A stretch of DNA of 64,000 bases from Flagellimonas lutaonensis (GCF_000963865.1 NZ_CP011071.1:744001-808000); one strand, 5' to 3'; counted from the first letter of the stretch, positions 39,139-48,484 are shown. Notes: a model not told the origin generated them from the sequence alone. A program made the numbers and translations.

Positions 39139-39615
39139 CTAGAATCTAAAGTGAGAGAATGCTTTGTTGGCTTCTGCCATTTTATGGGTATCAACCCTTT
39201 TCTTAACGGCTGCGCCCTCTTCTTTTGCCGCAGCCAAAATCTCTGATGCCAACTTTTGGGCCATTGATTTCTCGTTTCGCTTGCGGGCAAAAGTTATCAA
39301 CCACTTCATTGCAGTCGAGATTTTACGATCTGGTCGAATTTGCATGGGAATCTGGAATGTGGCGCCCCCTACACGACGGCTTCTCACCTCAACATGGGGC
39401 ATTACATTTGAAAGGGCATCCTTCCAAATCTCCAATCCTGATTTTTCATCATCGGTCTTTTTTTCTTCCACGATATCGATGGCATCGTAAAAGATTTTGA
39501 AGGCCAATGATTTTTTACCGTCCCACATCATCATGTTGACGAATCGGGTCACTAGCTGGTCGTTGAACCTGGGATCTGGCAACAACGGCCTTTTCTTTGC
39601 CTGTCTTTTTCTCAT
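39139..39615 (-). CDS. rpsG: 30S ribosomal protein S7
   Basis: 158 residues. [20 protein letters not shown], the 16S-binding [17 protein letters not shown] and [20 protein letters not shown]. In E. coli S7 represses the str operon. Eighteen bases after rpsL. Confidence 0.99.
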   Translation of the reverse strand: MRKRQAKKRPLLPDPRFNDQLVTRFVNMMMWDGKKSLAFKIFYDAIDIVEEKKTDDEKSGLEIWKDALSNVMPHVEVRSRRVGGATFQIPMQIRPDRKISTAMKWLITFARKRNEKSMAQKLASEILAAAKEEGAAVKKRVDTHKMAEANKAFSHFRF

Positions 39616-39633
39616 TTCTTGCTAATAAATCAA

Positions 39634-40008
39634 TTACTTTTTGGGCTGTTTTGCTCCGTACTTCGACCTACGCTGTGTTCTACCCGCAACACCTGCTGTG
39701 TCAAGGGCGCCACGCACGATATGATACCGAACACCTGGCAAATCTTTCACCCTTCCGCCCCTTACCAATACTATCGAGTGCTCTTGCAGATTGTGCCCCT
39801 CACCGGGAATGTAGGCGTTCACCTCTTTGCCATTGGTCAACCTAACCCTAGCCACTTTTCGCATGGCCGAGTTTGGTTTTTTTGGCGTGGTGGTGTACAC
39901 ACGGGTGCACACACCTCTTCGCTGTGGGCAAGAATCCAAAGCAGCCGATTTACTCTTCTTGGTAATTGTGGCCCTTCCTTTTCTTACTAATTGTGAAATT
40001 GTTGGCAT
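39634..40008 (-). CDS. rpsL: 30S ribosomal protein S12
   Basis: 124 residues, first gene of the cluster. [20 protein letters not shown], then the decoding loops [13 protein letters not shown] (Lys43) and [13 protein letters not shown] (Lys88, Pro91). Both lysines that mutate in streptomycin-resistant strains are in the wild-type state. The gene has its own promoter and a short leader that begins with a hairpin. Confidence 0.99.
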   Translation of the reverse strand: MPTISQLVRKGRATITKKSKSAALDSCPQRRGVCTRVYTTTPKKPNSAMRKVARVRLTNGKEVNAYIPGEGHNLQEHSIVLVRGGRVKDLPGVRYHIVRGALDTAGVAGRTQRRSKYGAKQPKK

Positions 40009-40025
40009 TAAATTCTCTTGTTAAA

Positions 40026-40052
40026 AATCAAAAAACCCTCTTTTTGAGGGGT
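40026..40052 (-). promoter_or_regulatory. Hairpin plus T-run at the very start of the rpsL leader
   Basis: The stem CCCTC/GAGGG (40050-40046 with 40040-40036) has an AAAAA loop followed by TTTTTTGATTTTT on the minus strand. By the -7 box at 40061-40054, transcription should begin at about 40050-40048, so the 5' arm sits at the predicted RNA end. It could be a terminator for the upstream gene, a 5'-end stabiliser, or both. Confidence 0.6.
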
Positions 40053-40053
40053 G

Positions 40054-40083
40054 CAAATGTAGTGATATTTCACAATAATTCAA
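40054..40083 (-). promoter_or_regulatory. Promoter of the str-S10-spc-alpha cluster
   Basis: Minus strand: TTG (40083-40081), exactly 19 bases, then TACATTTG (40061-40054). This is a perfect match to the Bacteroidota sigma-ABfr consensus TTG-N19-TAnnTTTG. The expected transcript has a leader of about 40 bases before the rpsL ATG. Confidence 0.85.
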
Positions 40084-40262
40084 ATACTTGAAAAATTATT
40101 TTGGTAGAGGCAGGCAAGGCCTGGGCTGAAAAGCCATTTTTTATGCTTTCAATGAATCCGCCGAAACAACCAAGAAAACAATGGACATGCCAGATCGAAA
40201 AACACTGCTTGCAGCGATCAAATCTTGGCTTTTAGGCCACAATGTGTTTAAATGTGGCAACA

Positions 40263-41027
40263 TCAAAGTGCATTTGCATAAGCGACCAACTTTACCATGT
40301 CATCAATATTGGAGAGACTTAATCGGTTTTCTTTGATAAACCGTTTAACCGCCCGCTCATTATTTTTGCCAAAGATTTCAAGTAGCTGGTTTTTTTGGGG
40401 CTTGGTAAAAGTTGGCACGCCATCAGCCAATTTGATGTAGAACTGCTCGTCGTCAACAAATCGGTGCGGAAAAGAACCTTGTAGAAATGTTTTCGCCTGC
40501 TTCGCCTCTTTGAAGATTTTTGCATGCTTAACATAAAATGAATAGAACGGCCCCTCAAAATATCTGAACAAGTATCCTTCTGATAGGGATCCATCCTTAT
40601 TCTGATATTCAAGGTACACGACCCTCTGCCCTTTTATCTCACAAGAGATTGCTGGGCTTTTGTAAAATGCCTGCAGTTGGCGCGAGGCACTCCGTTTGAT
40701 CTCAATCTCATCATTATAGGCATCATATCGCATCGGAAAGTTTTGATACTCCTCGTTCAGGTAATACACCGTTCCATTGTTAAATTCAACATCCAAATAA
40801 ACCGAGCCTTCAATATCATCTAGGCTTATCGAGCGTTCTTGGCCAAGAGTCGAGGTTTTACGCCGCAACTCATTAAACCATTCTATGGCATGGGGATTGT
40901 TGCCCAAAGAACCTTCACCGGTTTTCAGCGCCGCCAACCTTGACCGGGTAAAAACACCCCCCTCACCTTGCGGATAGCAATAAATGACCAAAAGAAAAAC
41001 CAGAAAGAACAACTTGTTTTTAACCAA
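40263..41027 (-). CDS. Secreted protein of unknown function, distant paralogue of the 51918 gene
   Basis: 254 residues. The only usable start in frame is TTG 41027; no ATG or GTG precedes the signal-like stretch KNKLFFLVFLLVIYCYPQG. The middle shares a motif with the protein encoded at 51918-52667: YDAYNDEIEIKR here, YNAYNEEIEIKQ there. The order of features after it is also shared: a glycine-turn strand (KDGSLSEGYLF versus KKGNTLNGYLV), an F-x-E-x-x-Q-A helix, and a C-terminal helix pair with KENRLSLSNIDDM versus KQNNLNIKEEQDL. It is divergent from SusC. Function unknown; the location suggests a role tied to the SusCD locus. Confidence 0.8.
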   Translation of the reverse strand: MVKNKLFFLVFLLVIYCYPQGEGGVFTRSRLAALKTGEGSLGNNPHAIEWFNELRRKTSTLGQERSISLDDIEGSVYLDVEFNNGTVYYLNEEYQNFPMRYDAYNDEIEIKRSASRQLQAFYKSPAISCEIKGQRVVYLEYQNKDGSLSEGYLFRYFEGPFYSFYVKHAKIFKEAKQAKTFLQGSFPHRFVDDEQFYIKLADGVPTFTKPQKNQLLEIFGKNNERAVKRFIKENRLSLSNIDDMVKLVAYANAL

Positions 41028-41312
41028 GACCTTATACCTTATATTATGTACTACTTAAACAGGCATTGTAACAATAACCCAAAACAAGTAAATAACAATA
41101 TTTTGAACAAAACGTACTTCTGAATCGGGATTTTTTCTCTTTTTAAGAAAAAGCAAAAAAAAATGACCTTCTTTTTGGCAAAAACATTGCGCAATTCACA
41201 ATTTTTCCCTCTTTCGAGAACAACCGTCAAATGTGAAATTTTATTAAAATTAGTTTGGATTATTAACATGAAATTATGATTTTAGCGGCTAGCTAATTCA
41301 AATAATTTTAAA
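41028..41312. other. Intergenic region upstream of susC (285 bases)
   Basis: The stretch between the divergent secreted-protein gene and SusC is very AT-rich, with a weak CTTTTT/AAAAAG inverted repeat near 41140. A poor promoter-like arrangement (a TTG near 41255, then TATGATTT) lies before SusC. No gene, strong promoter or terminator is visible. Confidence 0.6.
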
Positions 41313-44300
41313 ATGAGAACAAAACTTAATGGATTGTTAACGCTGTTATTGGCGTTCTTTGTGCACCTTTCTTTTGCGCAAGACAAGACGATTACAGGTA
41401 CGGTGACAGACCAAAACGGCCTGCCGCTCCCTGGGGTGAACATCGTCGTTGAAGGAACGTCAACTGGTACGCAAACAGATTTTGATGGAAACTACTCGAT
41501 TTCCGCCAGTACTGGCCAAACACTATTGTTTACGTACATCGGCCAAAAAGATGAAAGACGCACCGTTGGCGCAGGAAATGTGATCAATGTGCAAATGTCG
41601 GAAGATGCCCAGGCATTGGAAGAAGTGGTCGTAACGGCCCAAGGTATCAAACGTGAAAAGAAGGCCTTAGGATATGCGGTTACCTCTGTGGGTTCCGAGC
41701 AACTGGAGCAACGGGCCGAAGGTGATGTTGCCAGGGTACTCGCTGGTAAGGCCGCCGGTGTACAGATTACCGCTGCCGGTGGTGCCTCGGGTTCTGGTAC
41801 AAACGTGACCATCAGGGGTCTAAGCTCCTTCAGTGGTAGCAACCAGGCGCTCTTTATTGTAGACGGGGTTCCTTTCAGTAATGACACCAACGCGCCCGGA
41901 AACTTTATTTCAGGCAATACAGGGTCGTCCCGTTTCTTGGACCTTGACCCGAACAACATTGCCAGTGTGGAGGTTTTGAAAGGTTTGGCAGCCGCCACCC
42001 TTTACGGTACACAGGGTAAGAACGGGGTCATCTTGATTACCACCAAGGCCGGTGCTGCTGGCAGCGGGGCAAAAAAGACCGAGATTACCGTGAGCCAGTC
42101 TGTCTTTACCAACGAAATGGCTTCTATACCTGATTATCAAGACAAATATGGTAACGGTTTTGACCAGTCTTTCGGATGGTTCTTCAGTAACTGGGGACCA
42201 AGTTTTGACCGTGATGGTGTATCAGGTTGGGGCAACCAATCAGCCATTGATGACAATGGTACGTTGGAGCACCCATATTCTACTACGTCAGTAGCCTCAA
42301 CAAGAGCTGCTTTCCCAGAACTTCAAGGGGCAAGATATCCATGGAGACCATATGATTCTGTAGAGGAATTTTTCCGCCCAGGTGTGGTTACCAATACCTC
42401 TGTGAATGTTGCTGGTTCAACTGCCGATGGGTCGACCAACTATAACTTCAACCTTGGTTACTTGGACGATGAAGGTTTTACACCGGGCAACTCTTTAAAC
42501 AGGTTGAATGTTTCTATGGGTGGCCGTTCACAACTTTCCAACAAGTTTACCATTAGTGGAACCATGAACTATGCAAGAACCGACTATCGTACACCTCCCA
42601 TCGCATCAAGTAGGGGTAACGGTACAGATGGTCTTTCCGTTTATGGCAACGTATTGTTTACACCACGAAGTGTTGACTTGATGGGGCTTCCGTTTGAGAA
42701 CCCAATCGACGGCTCAAGTGTTTACTACCGTAACGGTAATGACATCATCAACCCACGTTGGACCGCCAAAAACGTTACCTACCGACAGTTGACCAACCGT
42801 TTTTACTGGAACGCGCAGTTGAGCTATGAAATCAATGAGAACCTGAACCTCAACTGGAGGTCTGGTCTAGATTTCTACAACGAGCGCAACATTAACGGTT
42901 CAAACAAAGGGGGGGTAGAATTTACCAATGCCATTTTTGGTTTCTATCAAACATATGACAACAACAATACGATCTGGGAGCATTTCCTTTCTTTGAACGG
43001 TAATTACGATCTTTCAGAAAAACTGGGAATGACCTTCACGGTCGGTGCCACTTCAAGACAGGATTTCTTTGATAGACAAGGAGTCAACAGTACCGGCCAG
43101 ATAGTATTTGGCATCAAGCGCCACTTCAACTTTGAAAACCAGACACCCATTCAGTTCTCCCAGAAGCGTAACATTGTCGGTATCTTGGGTCAAGCTACCT
43201 TGGATTACGACAATATGCTATTCTTGAACGTATCTGCCAGAACAGACTGGGTTTCTAACTTGACTTCAGAGAACAATAGCAAAACCTATCCCGGTGTCAG
43301 CTTGTCTTTCTTGCCTACAGCGGCCTTTGACGGTCTTCAGAGCGAGAATGGGATCAATTTCTTGAAATTGAGGGCTAGCTACGGTACTTCGGCTACCTTT
43401 CCTACCGGATATCCTACTGTCAACGTAGTAGAGCAAACCACCCAAAGGTTCGTAGATGCCCAGGGCAACTTGATGACTGCCAACCAAATCGACAACTTTA
43501 GGGCCAATCCTGATTTGAAGCCTGAGCTGTTGGAGGAATATGAATTCGGTATCGAATCGCGTCTTTGGAAAAACAGAATTTCTTTGGATTTCACCTACTT
43601 TAACAGGGTGACCAACGATTTGATCGTTACCGAGCCATTGTCGCCATCAACCGGTTTCTCTTTCACCCAAAGCAACGTTGGTGAAATACAGAACAAAGGA
43701 TTTGAAGCGGATTTGGGAGTTGATATTTTTAAAGGAGAAAACTTCAGTTGGAACTCAAGGGTCAACTTCTTTACCAACAATGAGACCGTTACAGAACAAG
43801 AGCAAGATTTCATTGCCTACGCCGGTTCATTGGCGGTTGGCGGAGGCCTTTTCAGGGGTTCAAACGCCGCTATTGAAGGTGAATCTTTGGGTGCTATTGT
43901 AGGTACGGCGATTGGAAGGGATGAAAACGGTAATTTCTTGGTAAATGACGCAGGAAACTATGTAGTGGTTGAGCAAGACAATGACGGAAATGTACCCGTT
44001 ATTGGAGACGCTATTCCTGATTATACCATGAACTTCATCAATACCTTGCGCTACAAGAACTGGAACCTGAACTTTCAGGTAAACCATGTCAAGGGTGGTG
44101 ACATCCTTTCGAGTACGGTTGCCGTGCTGTTGGGTAGAGGTTTGATTGTTGAGACCCAAGACAGGGAAAACACCTATATTTTGCCAGGTGTTAACCAAAC
44201 AACTGGAGAAGTCAACAACAAGCAGATAAACAACTCGACTTATTTCTTCAGTAACCTGTTGTTCGGTCCAACAGAGACTAGAATCTATGACGCCTCTGTA

Positions 44301-44546
44301 ATCCGCTTACAAGAAGTTTCTTTGGGCTATACCTTCCCATCGAAGTTGCTCGAAAAGACCCCATTTGGTTCTTTGAGCATCACAGCCCAGGGCTTCAACC
44401 TATGGTATGATGCCTACAACACCCCAGATGGTGCAAACTTTGACCCGAATGTTCAGGGTGTGGGTATCGGTAACGGACGAGGATTCGACTTCATCAACGG
44501 GCCTAGTTCCAGAAGGTACGGTGTCAGTGTAAAGGCTTCATTCTAA
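41313..44546 (+). CDS. SusC/RagA-family TonB-linked outer-membrane protein
   Basis: 1077 residues. A signal peptide (1-22, ending LSFAQ) is followed by a CarboxypepD_reg domain at about 25-100 with the classic TGTVTDQNGLPLPGVNIVVE, the TonB-box-like EEVVVTAQG, a plug at about 110-245 (GSGTNVTIRGLSSFSGSNQA, FIVDGVP, then SVEVLKGLAAATLYG) and a 22-strand barrel to the final ASF. It forms the outer-membrane channel, with the SusD protein seven bases on as its lid. No glycosidase, lyase or sulfatase is in the locus, so the cargo may be peptide or another oligomer (inference). Confidence 0.96.
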   Translation: MRTKLNGLLTLLLAFFVHLSFAQDKTITGTVTDQNGLPLPGVNIVVEGTSTGTQTDFDGNYSISASTGQTLLFTYIGQKDERRTVGAGNVINVQMSEDAQALEEVVVTAQGIKREKKALGYAVTSVGSEQLEQRAEGDVARVLAGKAAGVQITAAGGASGSGTNVTIRGLSSFSGSNQALFIVDGVPFSNDTNAPGNFISGNTGSSRFLDLDPNNIASVEVLKGLAAATLYGTQGKNGVILITTKAGAAGSGAKKTEITVSQSVFTNEMASIPDYQDKYGNGFDQSFGWFFSNWGPSFDRDGVSGWGNQSAIDDNGTLEHPYSTTSVASTRAAFPELQGARYPWRPYDSVEEFFRPGVVTNTSVNVAGSTADGSTNYNFNLGYLDDEGFTPGNSLNRLNVSMGGRSQLSNKFTISGTMNYARTDYRTPPIASSRGNGTDGLSVYGNVLFTPRSVDLMGLPFENPIDGSSVYYRNGNDIINPRWTAKNVTYRQLTNRFYWNAQLSYEINENLNLNWRSGLDFYNERNINGSNKGGVEFTNAIFGFYQTYDNNNTIWEHFLSLNGNYDLSEKLGMTFTVGATSRQDFFDRQGVNSTGQIVFGIKRHFNFENQTPIQFSQKRNIVGILGQATLDYDNMLFLNVSARTDWVSNLTSENNSKTYPGVSLSFLPTAAFDGLQSENGINFLKLRASYGTSATFPTGYPTVNVVEQTTQRFVDAQGNLMTANQIDNFRANPDLKPELLEEYEFGIESRLWKNRISLDFTYFNRVTNDLIVTEPLSPSTGFSFTQSNVGEIQNKGFEADLGVDIFKGENFSWNSRVNFFTNNETVTEQEQDFIAYAGSLAVGGGLFRGSNAAIEGESLGAIVGTAIGRDENGNFLVNDAGNYVVVEQDNDGNVPVIGDAIPDYTMNFINTLRYKNWNLNFQVNHVKGGDILSSTVAVLLGRGLIVETQDRENTYILPGVNQTTGEVNNKQINNSTYFFSNLLFGPTETRIYDASVIRLQEVSLGYTFPSKLLEKTPFGSLSITAQGFNLWYDAYNTPDGANFDPNVQGVGIGNGRGFDFINGPSSRRYGVSVKASF

Positions 44547-44571
44547 TAAAAAATTGTTAATGGATAATATC

Positions 44572-46242
44572 ATGAAAAACATTTTTAAATACATAACAGT
44601 TGTTTTTATCGCAGGTGGGCTTTTTACCGCCTGTGAGACAACGGACTTGGACTTAAGGGTAAGTCCGAACGACCTAGCGGCAGACCAGGCAGACCCTAAC
44701 CTGCTGCTCAACTCGATCCAACTGGCATACGGCACTAATATGCAAACTATCAGTGACCGTGGTGCCGAATTGACACGGATCGATTACATGTTTGGTAGAA
44801 ACTACTTCAACAACTATCCCGGTAACACCTTTGACGGTATTTGGTCAAGAACCTACAGTAGTGGGGGTAATGGTGTAGGGGATGGTGTCAGTGTAGGTAT
44901 TTCTACCAACGTGGCTGCCCTTGAGGATATCAACGCAAACAGTGAAGTGGATTATTCATTTCATGTTGGCGTGGGCAAGACCCTTCAGGCACACATGCTG
45001 TTCCTTTTAGTGGATTATATCGGAACGGCCGCTTGGAGCCAGGCATTGAACCCTTCTGAATTTCCCGCTCCCACTTTGGACAGTGGAGAGGAAATCTACA
45101 ACGTGGCATTTGGCCTTTTGGATGAGGCCGAGAGCCTTTTGGCCTCGAATCCTCCAACACAAGGTGCCCAGGATATTTTCTATGAAGGGGATGCCTCTAA
45201 ATGGGTAAAATTGATCAACACTTTGAGGTTGCGCGCATACAAGAACACTGGAAACACTTCAGCGTTCAACAACATTATCGCAGGCGGCAACTTTATTTCT
45301 AGCAATGAGGATGATTTCCAATTGCAATATGGTACAAGTGAATTACAACCTGATTCACGTCACCCAGACTATGCTGCTGATTATACGCCTTCTGGAGCCA
45401 ACATTTACCAGTCAAACTGGTTGATGGAGACCATGCTAGACTACGGTGACCCAAGAATCCGTTACTACTTCTATCGTCAGGTGGATGCCACACCAGGTGC
45501 TGATGCTCCTGCAGATGAGGAAACCTTGGCCTGCTCATTGGTAGTACCTCCACAGCACTACCAAGATGGTGGTTTCACTTATTGTAGTGTGCCCAATGGT
45601 TATTGGGGTCGTTCTCACGGTAACGACGAAGGTACACCTCCTGACAACTTCCTGAGAGCTGCAGTTGGTGTTTACCCAGCAGGTGGGCGTTTCGATGACA
45701 ATAGTTTTGATGTAGTAGGTTTAGGTCTTGGTGGCGGTGGTGCCGGTATTGAGCCCATCATCTTGGCTTCTTATGTTGATTTCTGGAGAGGTGAGATGGC
45801 TGCCAACGACACCGAGCGTGCCAACTTCTTGAGGGCGGGTCTTGAAAAGCATATCGCAAAAGTCCAATCGTTCGGATCTTTGGATAGTTCTGCTGATCTA
45901 TCATTTGCACCTACAGCTGCAGAGGTTACGGCTTATATCGATGGTATTGTGAGCGACTTCAATGCTGCTACTGGTGATGACAAGGAGAACATCTTTGCGG
46001 AGCAATACTTCATCACCCTATACGGCGGTGCTACTGAAGCGTACAACTATTACAGAAAAACGGGATATCCTACTACCTTGCTTCCAAACTGGGAGCCAGA
46101 TCCAGGACCTTTCCCACGTACGTTCTTGTTGCCACAGAACGAGGTCATTACGAATCCAAACTTGACCCAGAGGTCAGATTTGACAACACAGGTTTTTTGG
46201 GACACCAACCCTCCAAGTCCCACCTTCCCTCCAGCAAACTAA
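44572..46242 (+). CDS. SusD/RagB-family nutrient-binding lipoprotein
   Basis: 556 residues from ATG 44572 (an ATG at 44560 is the alternative). Lipobox FTAC, the TPR-rich SusD fold with DASKWVKLINTLRLRAYKNT in its usual place, and a SusD-like C-terminal ending in FLLPQNEVITNPNL. It acts as the extracellular lid of the preceding SusC channel. A Gly-rich loop (GLGLGGGGAGIEP) near residue 390 is presumably in a surface loop. It is followed ten bases on by the first of two lipoproteins, so all four genes likely form one transcript up to 47318. Confidence 0.95.
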   Translation: MKNIFKYITVVFIAGGLFTACETTDLDLRVSPNDLAADQADPNLLLNSIQLAYGTNMQTISDRGAELTRIDYMFGRNYFNNYPGNTFDGIWSRTYSSGGNGVGDGVSVGISTNVAALEDINANSEVDYSFHVGVGKTLQAHMLFLLVDYIGTAAWSQALNPSEFPAPTLDSGEEIYNVAFGLLDEAESLLASNPPTQGAQDIFYEGDASKWVKLINTLRLRAYKNTGNTSAFNNIIAGGNFISSNEDDFQLQYGTSELQPDSRHPDYAADYTPSGANIYQSNWLMETMLDYGDPRIRYYFYRQVDATPGADAPADEETLACSLVVPPQHYQDGGFTYCSVPNGYWGRSHGNDEGTPPDNFLRAAVGVYPAGGRFDDNSFDVVGLGLGGGGAGIEPIILASYVDFWRGEMAANDTERANFLRAGLEKHIAKVQSFGSLDSSADLSFAPTAAEVTAYIDGIVSDFNAATGDDKENIFAEQYFITLYGGATEAYNYYRKTGYPTTLLPNWEPDPGPFPRTFLLPQNEVITNPNLTQRSDLTTQVFWDTNPPSPTFPPAN

Positions 46243-46255
46243 AAAATGATTAATG

Positions 46256-47221
46256 ATGAAAAAGTTTGCTAAATATTTATTAGGAACCACATTGCTTGGA
46301 GCACTTTTGGTGTTCTCAGGATGTGAAGATGGGGATAAGGTCTTCGATGAAATACAAGCCAATGTTCAGAGAGGAGCCGTTTTAAGAACTATAAACCTCA
46401 TTTCAAACGAACTGCCAATCGGGCAAGCCGATGCAGGATTTGAAGTGGAACTGGAAGTACAAGACCAAGAAAACGGAAACCTTGTACAGACAGTTGAGGT
46501 ATATGTTGGTTTCAGGGACAATACTGAGGAAGTAGGACCTGGAACGAATGTAGAGGAATCACTATTCGACACTGTTGATAGCTCAACCTTTACTATAGGG
46601 GAGTTTGGTCTTCCGAGATTTAGTTACGCCATTACCCTGGCAGAGATGCTTTCTTTTGTGGGACGGAGTGAGTCTGATATCACGGGTGGTGATCAATTTG
46701 AAATCCGTTTCGAATTGGTTTTGACAGATGGACGTCGCTTTTCGTTCGCGGACAATTCAGGTACGCTAACAGGTTCGTTCTTTAGTTCGCCATTTTTGTA
46801 TACCCCTACGGTGGTTTGTCCGATTGGAGAAGACCAATTTGTGGGAGACTATGTAGTCAACCAAGTGGTACCCGGAATATTCGCTTCCAACACTTGGGGG
46901 GATGGCACGACGGTAACGCTCATGATTGGGGAAACCTCCACACAAAGAGTTTTCGAAGCCGTATATCTTCCAGATTTCGGTATTGGAAATGGACCTAGAG
47001 CTTTTGCTTTTGATCTGGTATGTGGTTCTGTCAATCCTCTCCCTGGTCAGGCATCAGGTCTTCAATGTAGTGCAGGTATCACGTTAGGCCCTCCAGTTGA
47101 AGCTGCGCCAGGAACATATGACCCTGCAGATGACAGCGTCTTCAATATTGTGCTCAGAGACGATGAAAGCGATGATTGTGGCGGTGGTGTTGATGCAGAG
47201 GTTCGATTGACTAAACTTTAA
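46256..47221 (+). CDS. Surface lipoprotein A of the SusCD locus
   Basis: 321 residues (ATG 46256; the ATG one codon earlier is the alternative). Lipobox FSGC (Cys22). The N-terminal module, about residues 22-190 (GDKVFDEIQANVQRGAVLR to SGTLTGSFFSSPFLY), is nearly the same as in the next gene. The C-terminal 130 residues (VCPIGEDQFVGDYVVNQ onward) are unrelated to that of the neighbour and look like a single beta-barrel or jelly-roll domain. Position after SusD suggests a SusE/F-like accessory ligand-binding lipoprotein. A terminator follows at 47286. Confidence 0.85.
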   Translation: MKKFAKYLLGTTLLGALLVFSGCEDGDKVFDEIQANVQRGAVLRTINLISNELPIGQADAGFEVELEVQDQENGNLVQTVEVYVGFRDNTEEVGPGTNVEESLFDTVDSSTFTIGEFGLPRFSYAITLAEMLSFVGRSESDITGGDQFEIRFELVLTDGRRFSFADNSGTLTGSFFSSPFLYTPTVVCPIGEDQFVGDYVVNQVVPGIFASNTWGDGTTVTLMIGETSTQRVFEAVYLPDFGIGNGPRAFAFDLVCGSVNPLPGQASGLQCSAGITLGPPVEAAPGTYDPADDSVFNIVLRDDESDDCGGGVDAEVRLTKL

Positions 47222-47285
47222 TAAGCAGTGATGAAAGAACCTTTTGATATCATTCAAAGAGTTTCTAGTCATAGCTAAGTTAACG

Positions 47286-47318
47286 ATAAAACCACCTGCT
47301 ATGTCGGGTGGTTTTATT
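47286..47318 (+). terminator. Intrinsic terminator after lipoprotein A
   Basis: The stem AAAACCACC/GGTGGTTTT (47288-47296 with 47307-47315) with a ten-base loop is followed by ATT. The run of T is mostly within the stem, so partial read-through into the next gene is likely. Confidence 0.7.
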
Positions 47319-47372
47319 GCAACTGACCTAAGTGTCTCAAAATGGCTAATAACAAAAAAGAAAAATTATCTT

Positions 47373-48302
47373 ATGAAAATCTTTAGTAAAATACTCTCAT
47401 TTATGGTGTTGTTCTTCTTCATCTCTTCTTGTGAAGAAGGAGACAAGGTCTTTGATGAGATTCAAGCCAACGTACAGCGGGGTGCGGTCTTAAGAACCAT
47501 AAATGTTATATCCAACGAGATTCCTATCGGCAACAATGATTCAAATTTCAGTGTAGAAGTTGAAATTCAGGATCAAGAAAATGGTAAACTCGTGCAAGCA
47601 GTTGAAGTATATATCGGTTTTAGGGACAATACCGTTGCAGACGGTGAAACAGATTTGGATACCGAAGAGGTTCTAGTTGAAATCCTCGACCCTTCAACCT
47701 TTTCAATAGGTGAATTTGGTTTGCCCAGAACAACTTATACCATCACCCTACCAGAAATGGTTGCCGCACTTCCCATCTCTAACGACGACGTTGATGGATC
47801 TGACCAGTTTACCATTCGTTTTGAGCTGGTATTAGTGGATGGAAGAAGGTATTCTTTTGCCGACAACTCCGGCACATTGACAGGTTCGTTCTTTAGTTCA
47901 CCATTTCTCTACACAGCCACTGTAGTATGCCCACCCAAACCACCTACACCAGGGGTTTGGACTGTGGAAATGCAAGATGCATTTGGCGATGGATGGCAAC
48001 CAACCACTGCTGATGGTGGCGGCCCAGGCCTTGTTGTTACATTAAGTGATGGCACCGTTTATGAGATTGGCCTTTGCACGCCCTATGAAGATCCGGGGTA
48101 TGATTGTACAGATGGGGCCAGTTCTGGTACTACCACATTTACTGTTCCTGCCGGATTAACGGAAGCTGCTGATTTTAATTTCAGGGGTGATTTTTGGGGT
48201 GAGATATCCTTTCAAATCATCACACCAAATGGAAATACGGTTGCAGACATTCCTGCAGGTACCGAGGCTGGCAGCATTGCCATTGATTACTGTAAAGACT
48301 AA
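47373..48302 (+). CDS. Surface lipoprotein B, paralogue with a different C-terminal domain
   Basis: 309 residues from ATG 47373; an open frame upstream of this ATG crosses the terminator and is not used. Lipobox ISSC. Residues about 20-190 repeat the module of lipoprotein A (EGDKVFDEIQANVQRGAVLR; SGTLTGSFFSSPFLY). The tail is a distinct domain starting PGVWTVEMQDAFGDGWQ. Its W-x-V-x-M-x-D-x-x-G-D-G-W pattern is one I associate with secreted Bacteroidota proteins, and the acidic and Gly-rich loop could bind a metal. It has its own terminator. Tandem duplication followed by domain exchange is the simplest origin. Confidence 0.85.
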   Translation: MKIFSKILSFMVLFFFISSCEEGDKVFDEIQANVQRGAVLRTINVISNEIPIGNNDSNFSVEVEIQDQENGKLVQAVEVYIGFRDNTVADGETDLDTEEVLVEILDPSTFSIGEFGLPRTTYTITLPEMVAALPISNDDVDGSDQFTIRFELVLVDGRRYSFADNSGTLTGSFFSSPFLYTATVVCPPKPPTPGVWTVEMQDAFGDGWQPTTADGGGPGLVVTLSDGTVYEIGLCTPYEDPGYDCTDGASSGTTTFTVPAGLTEAADFNFRGDFWGEISFQIITPNGNTVADIPAGTEAGSIAIDYCKD

Positions 48303-48331
48303 TTGAAGATTGGATTATAATTTTAATAGAG

Positions 48332-48363
48332 AAAAAGCCACCTTTCATAGGTGGCTTTTTTTA
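48332..48363 (+). terminator. Intrinsic terminator after lipoprotein B
   Basis: The stem AAAAAGCCACC/GGTGGCTTTTT with a seven-base loop is followed by further T residues, 30 bases after the stop codon. Confidence 0.9.
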
Positions 48364-48484
48364 TTCACCCTGTTAAAAAACTTCATTATACATCAATAAA
48401 ATCAAGTATTCTTGTTAATCACAAAAGTTCGTAATAATTTGTGGGGCATTTTCGGCCACATACTAATTTTAATGCTTATAGAAC

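Noticed and set aside
39132-39290. 53-residue N-terminal extension of EF-G
   Set aside because: It lies within rpsG, reads as an out-of-frame rpsG translation, and the family starts at [10 protein letters not shown].
40190-40250. GCCACA/TGTGGC inverted repeat near 40240 as terminator of the 40263 gene
   Set aside because: The six-base stem has an 11-base loop and no following T-run on the minus strand; too weak to call.
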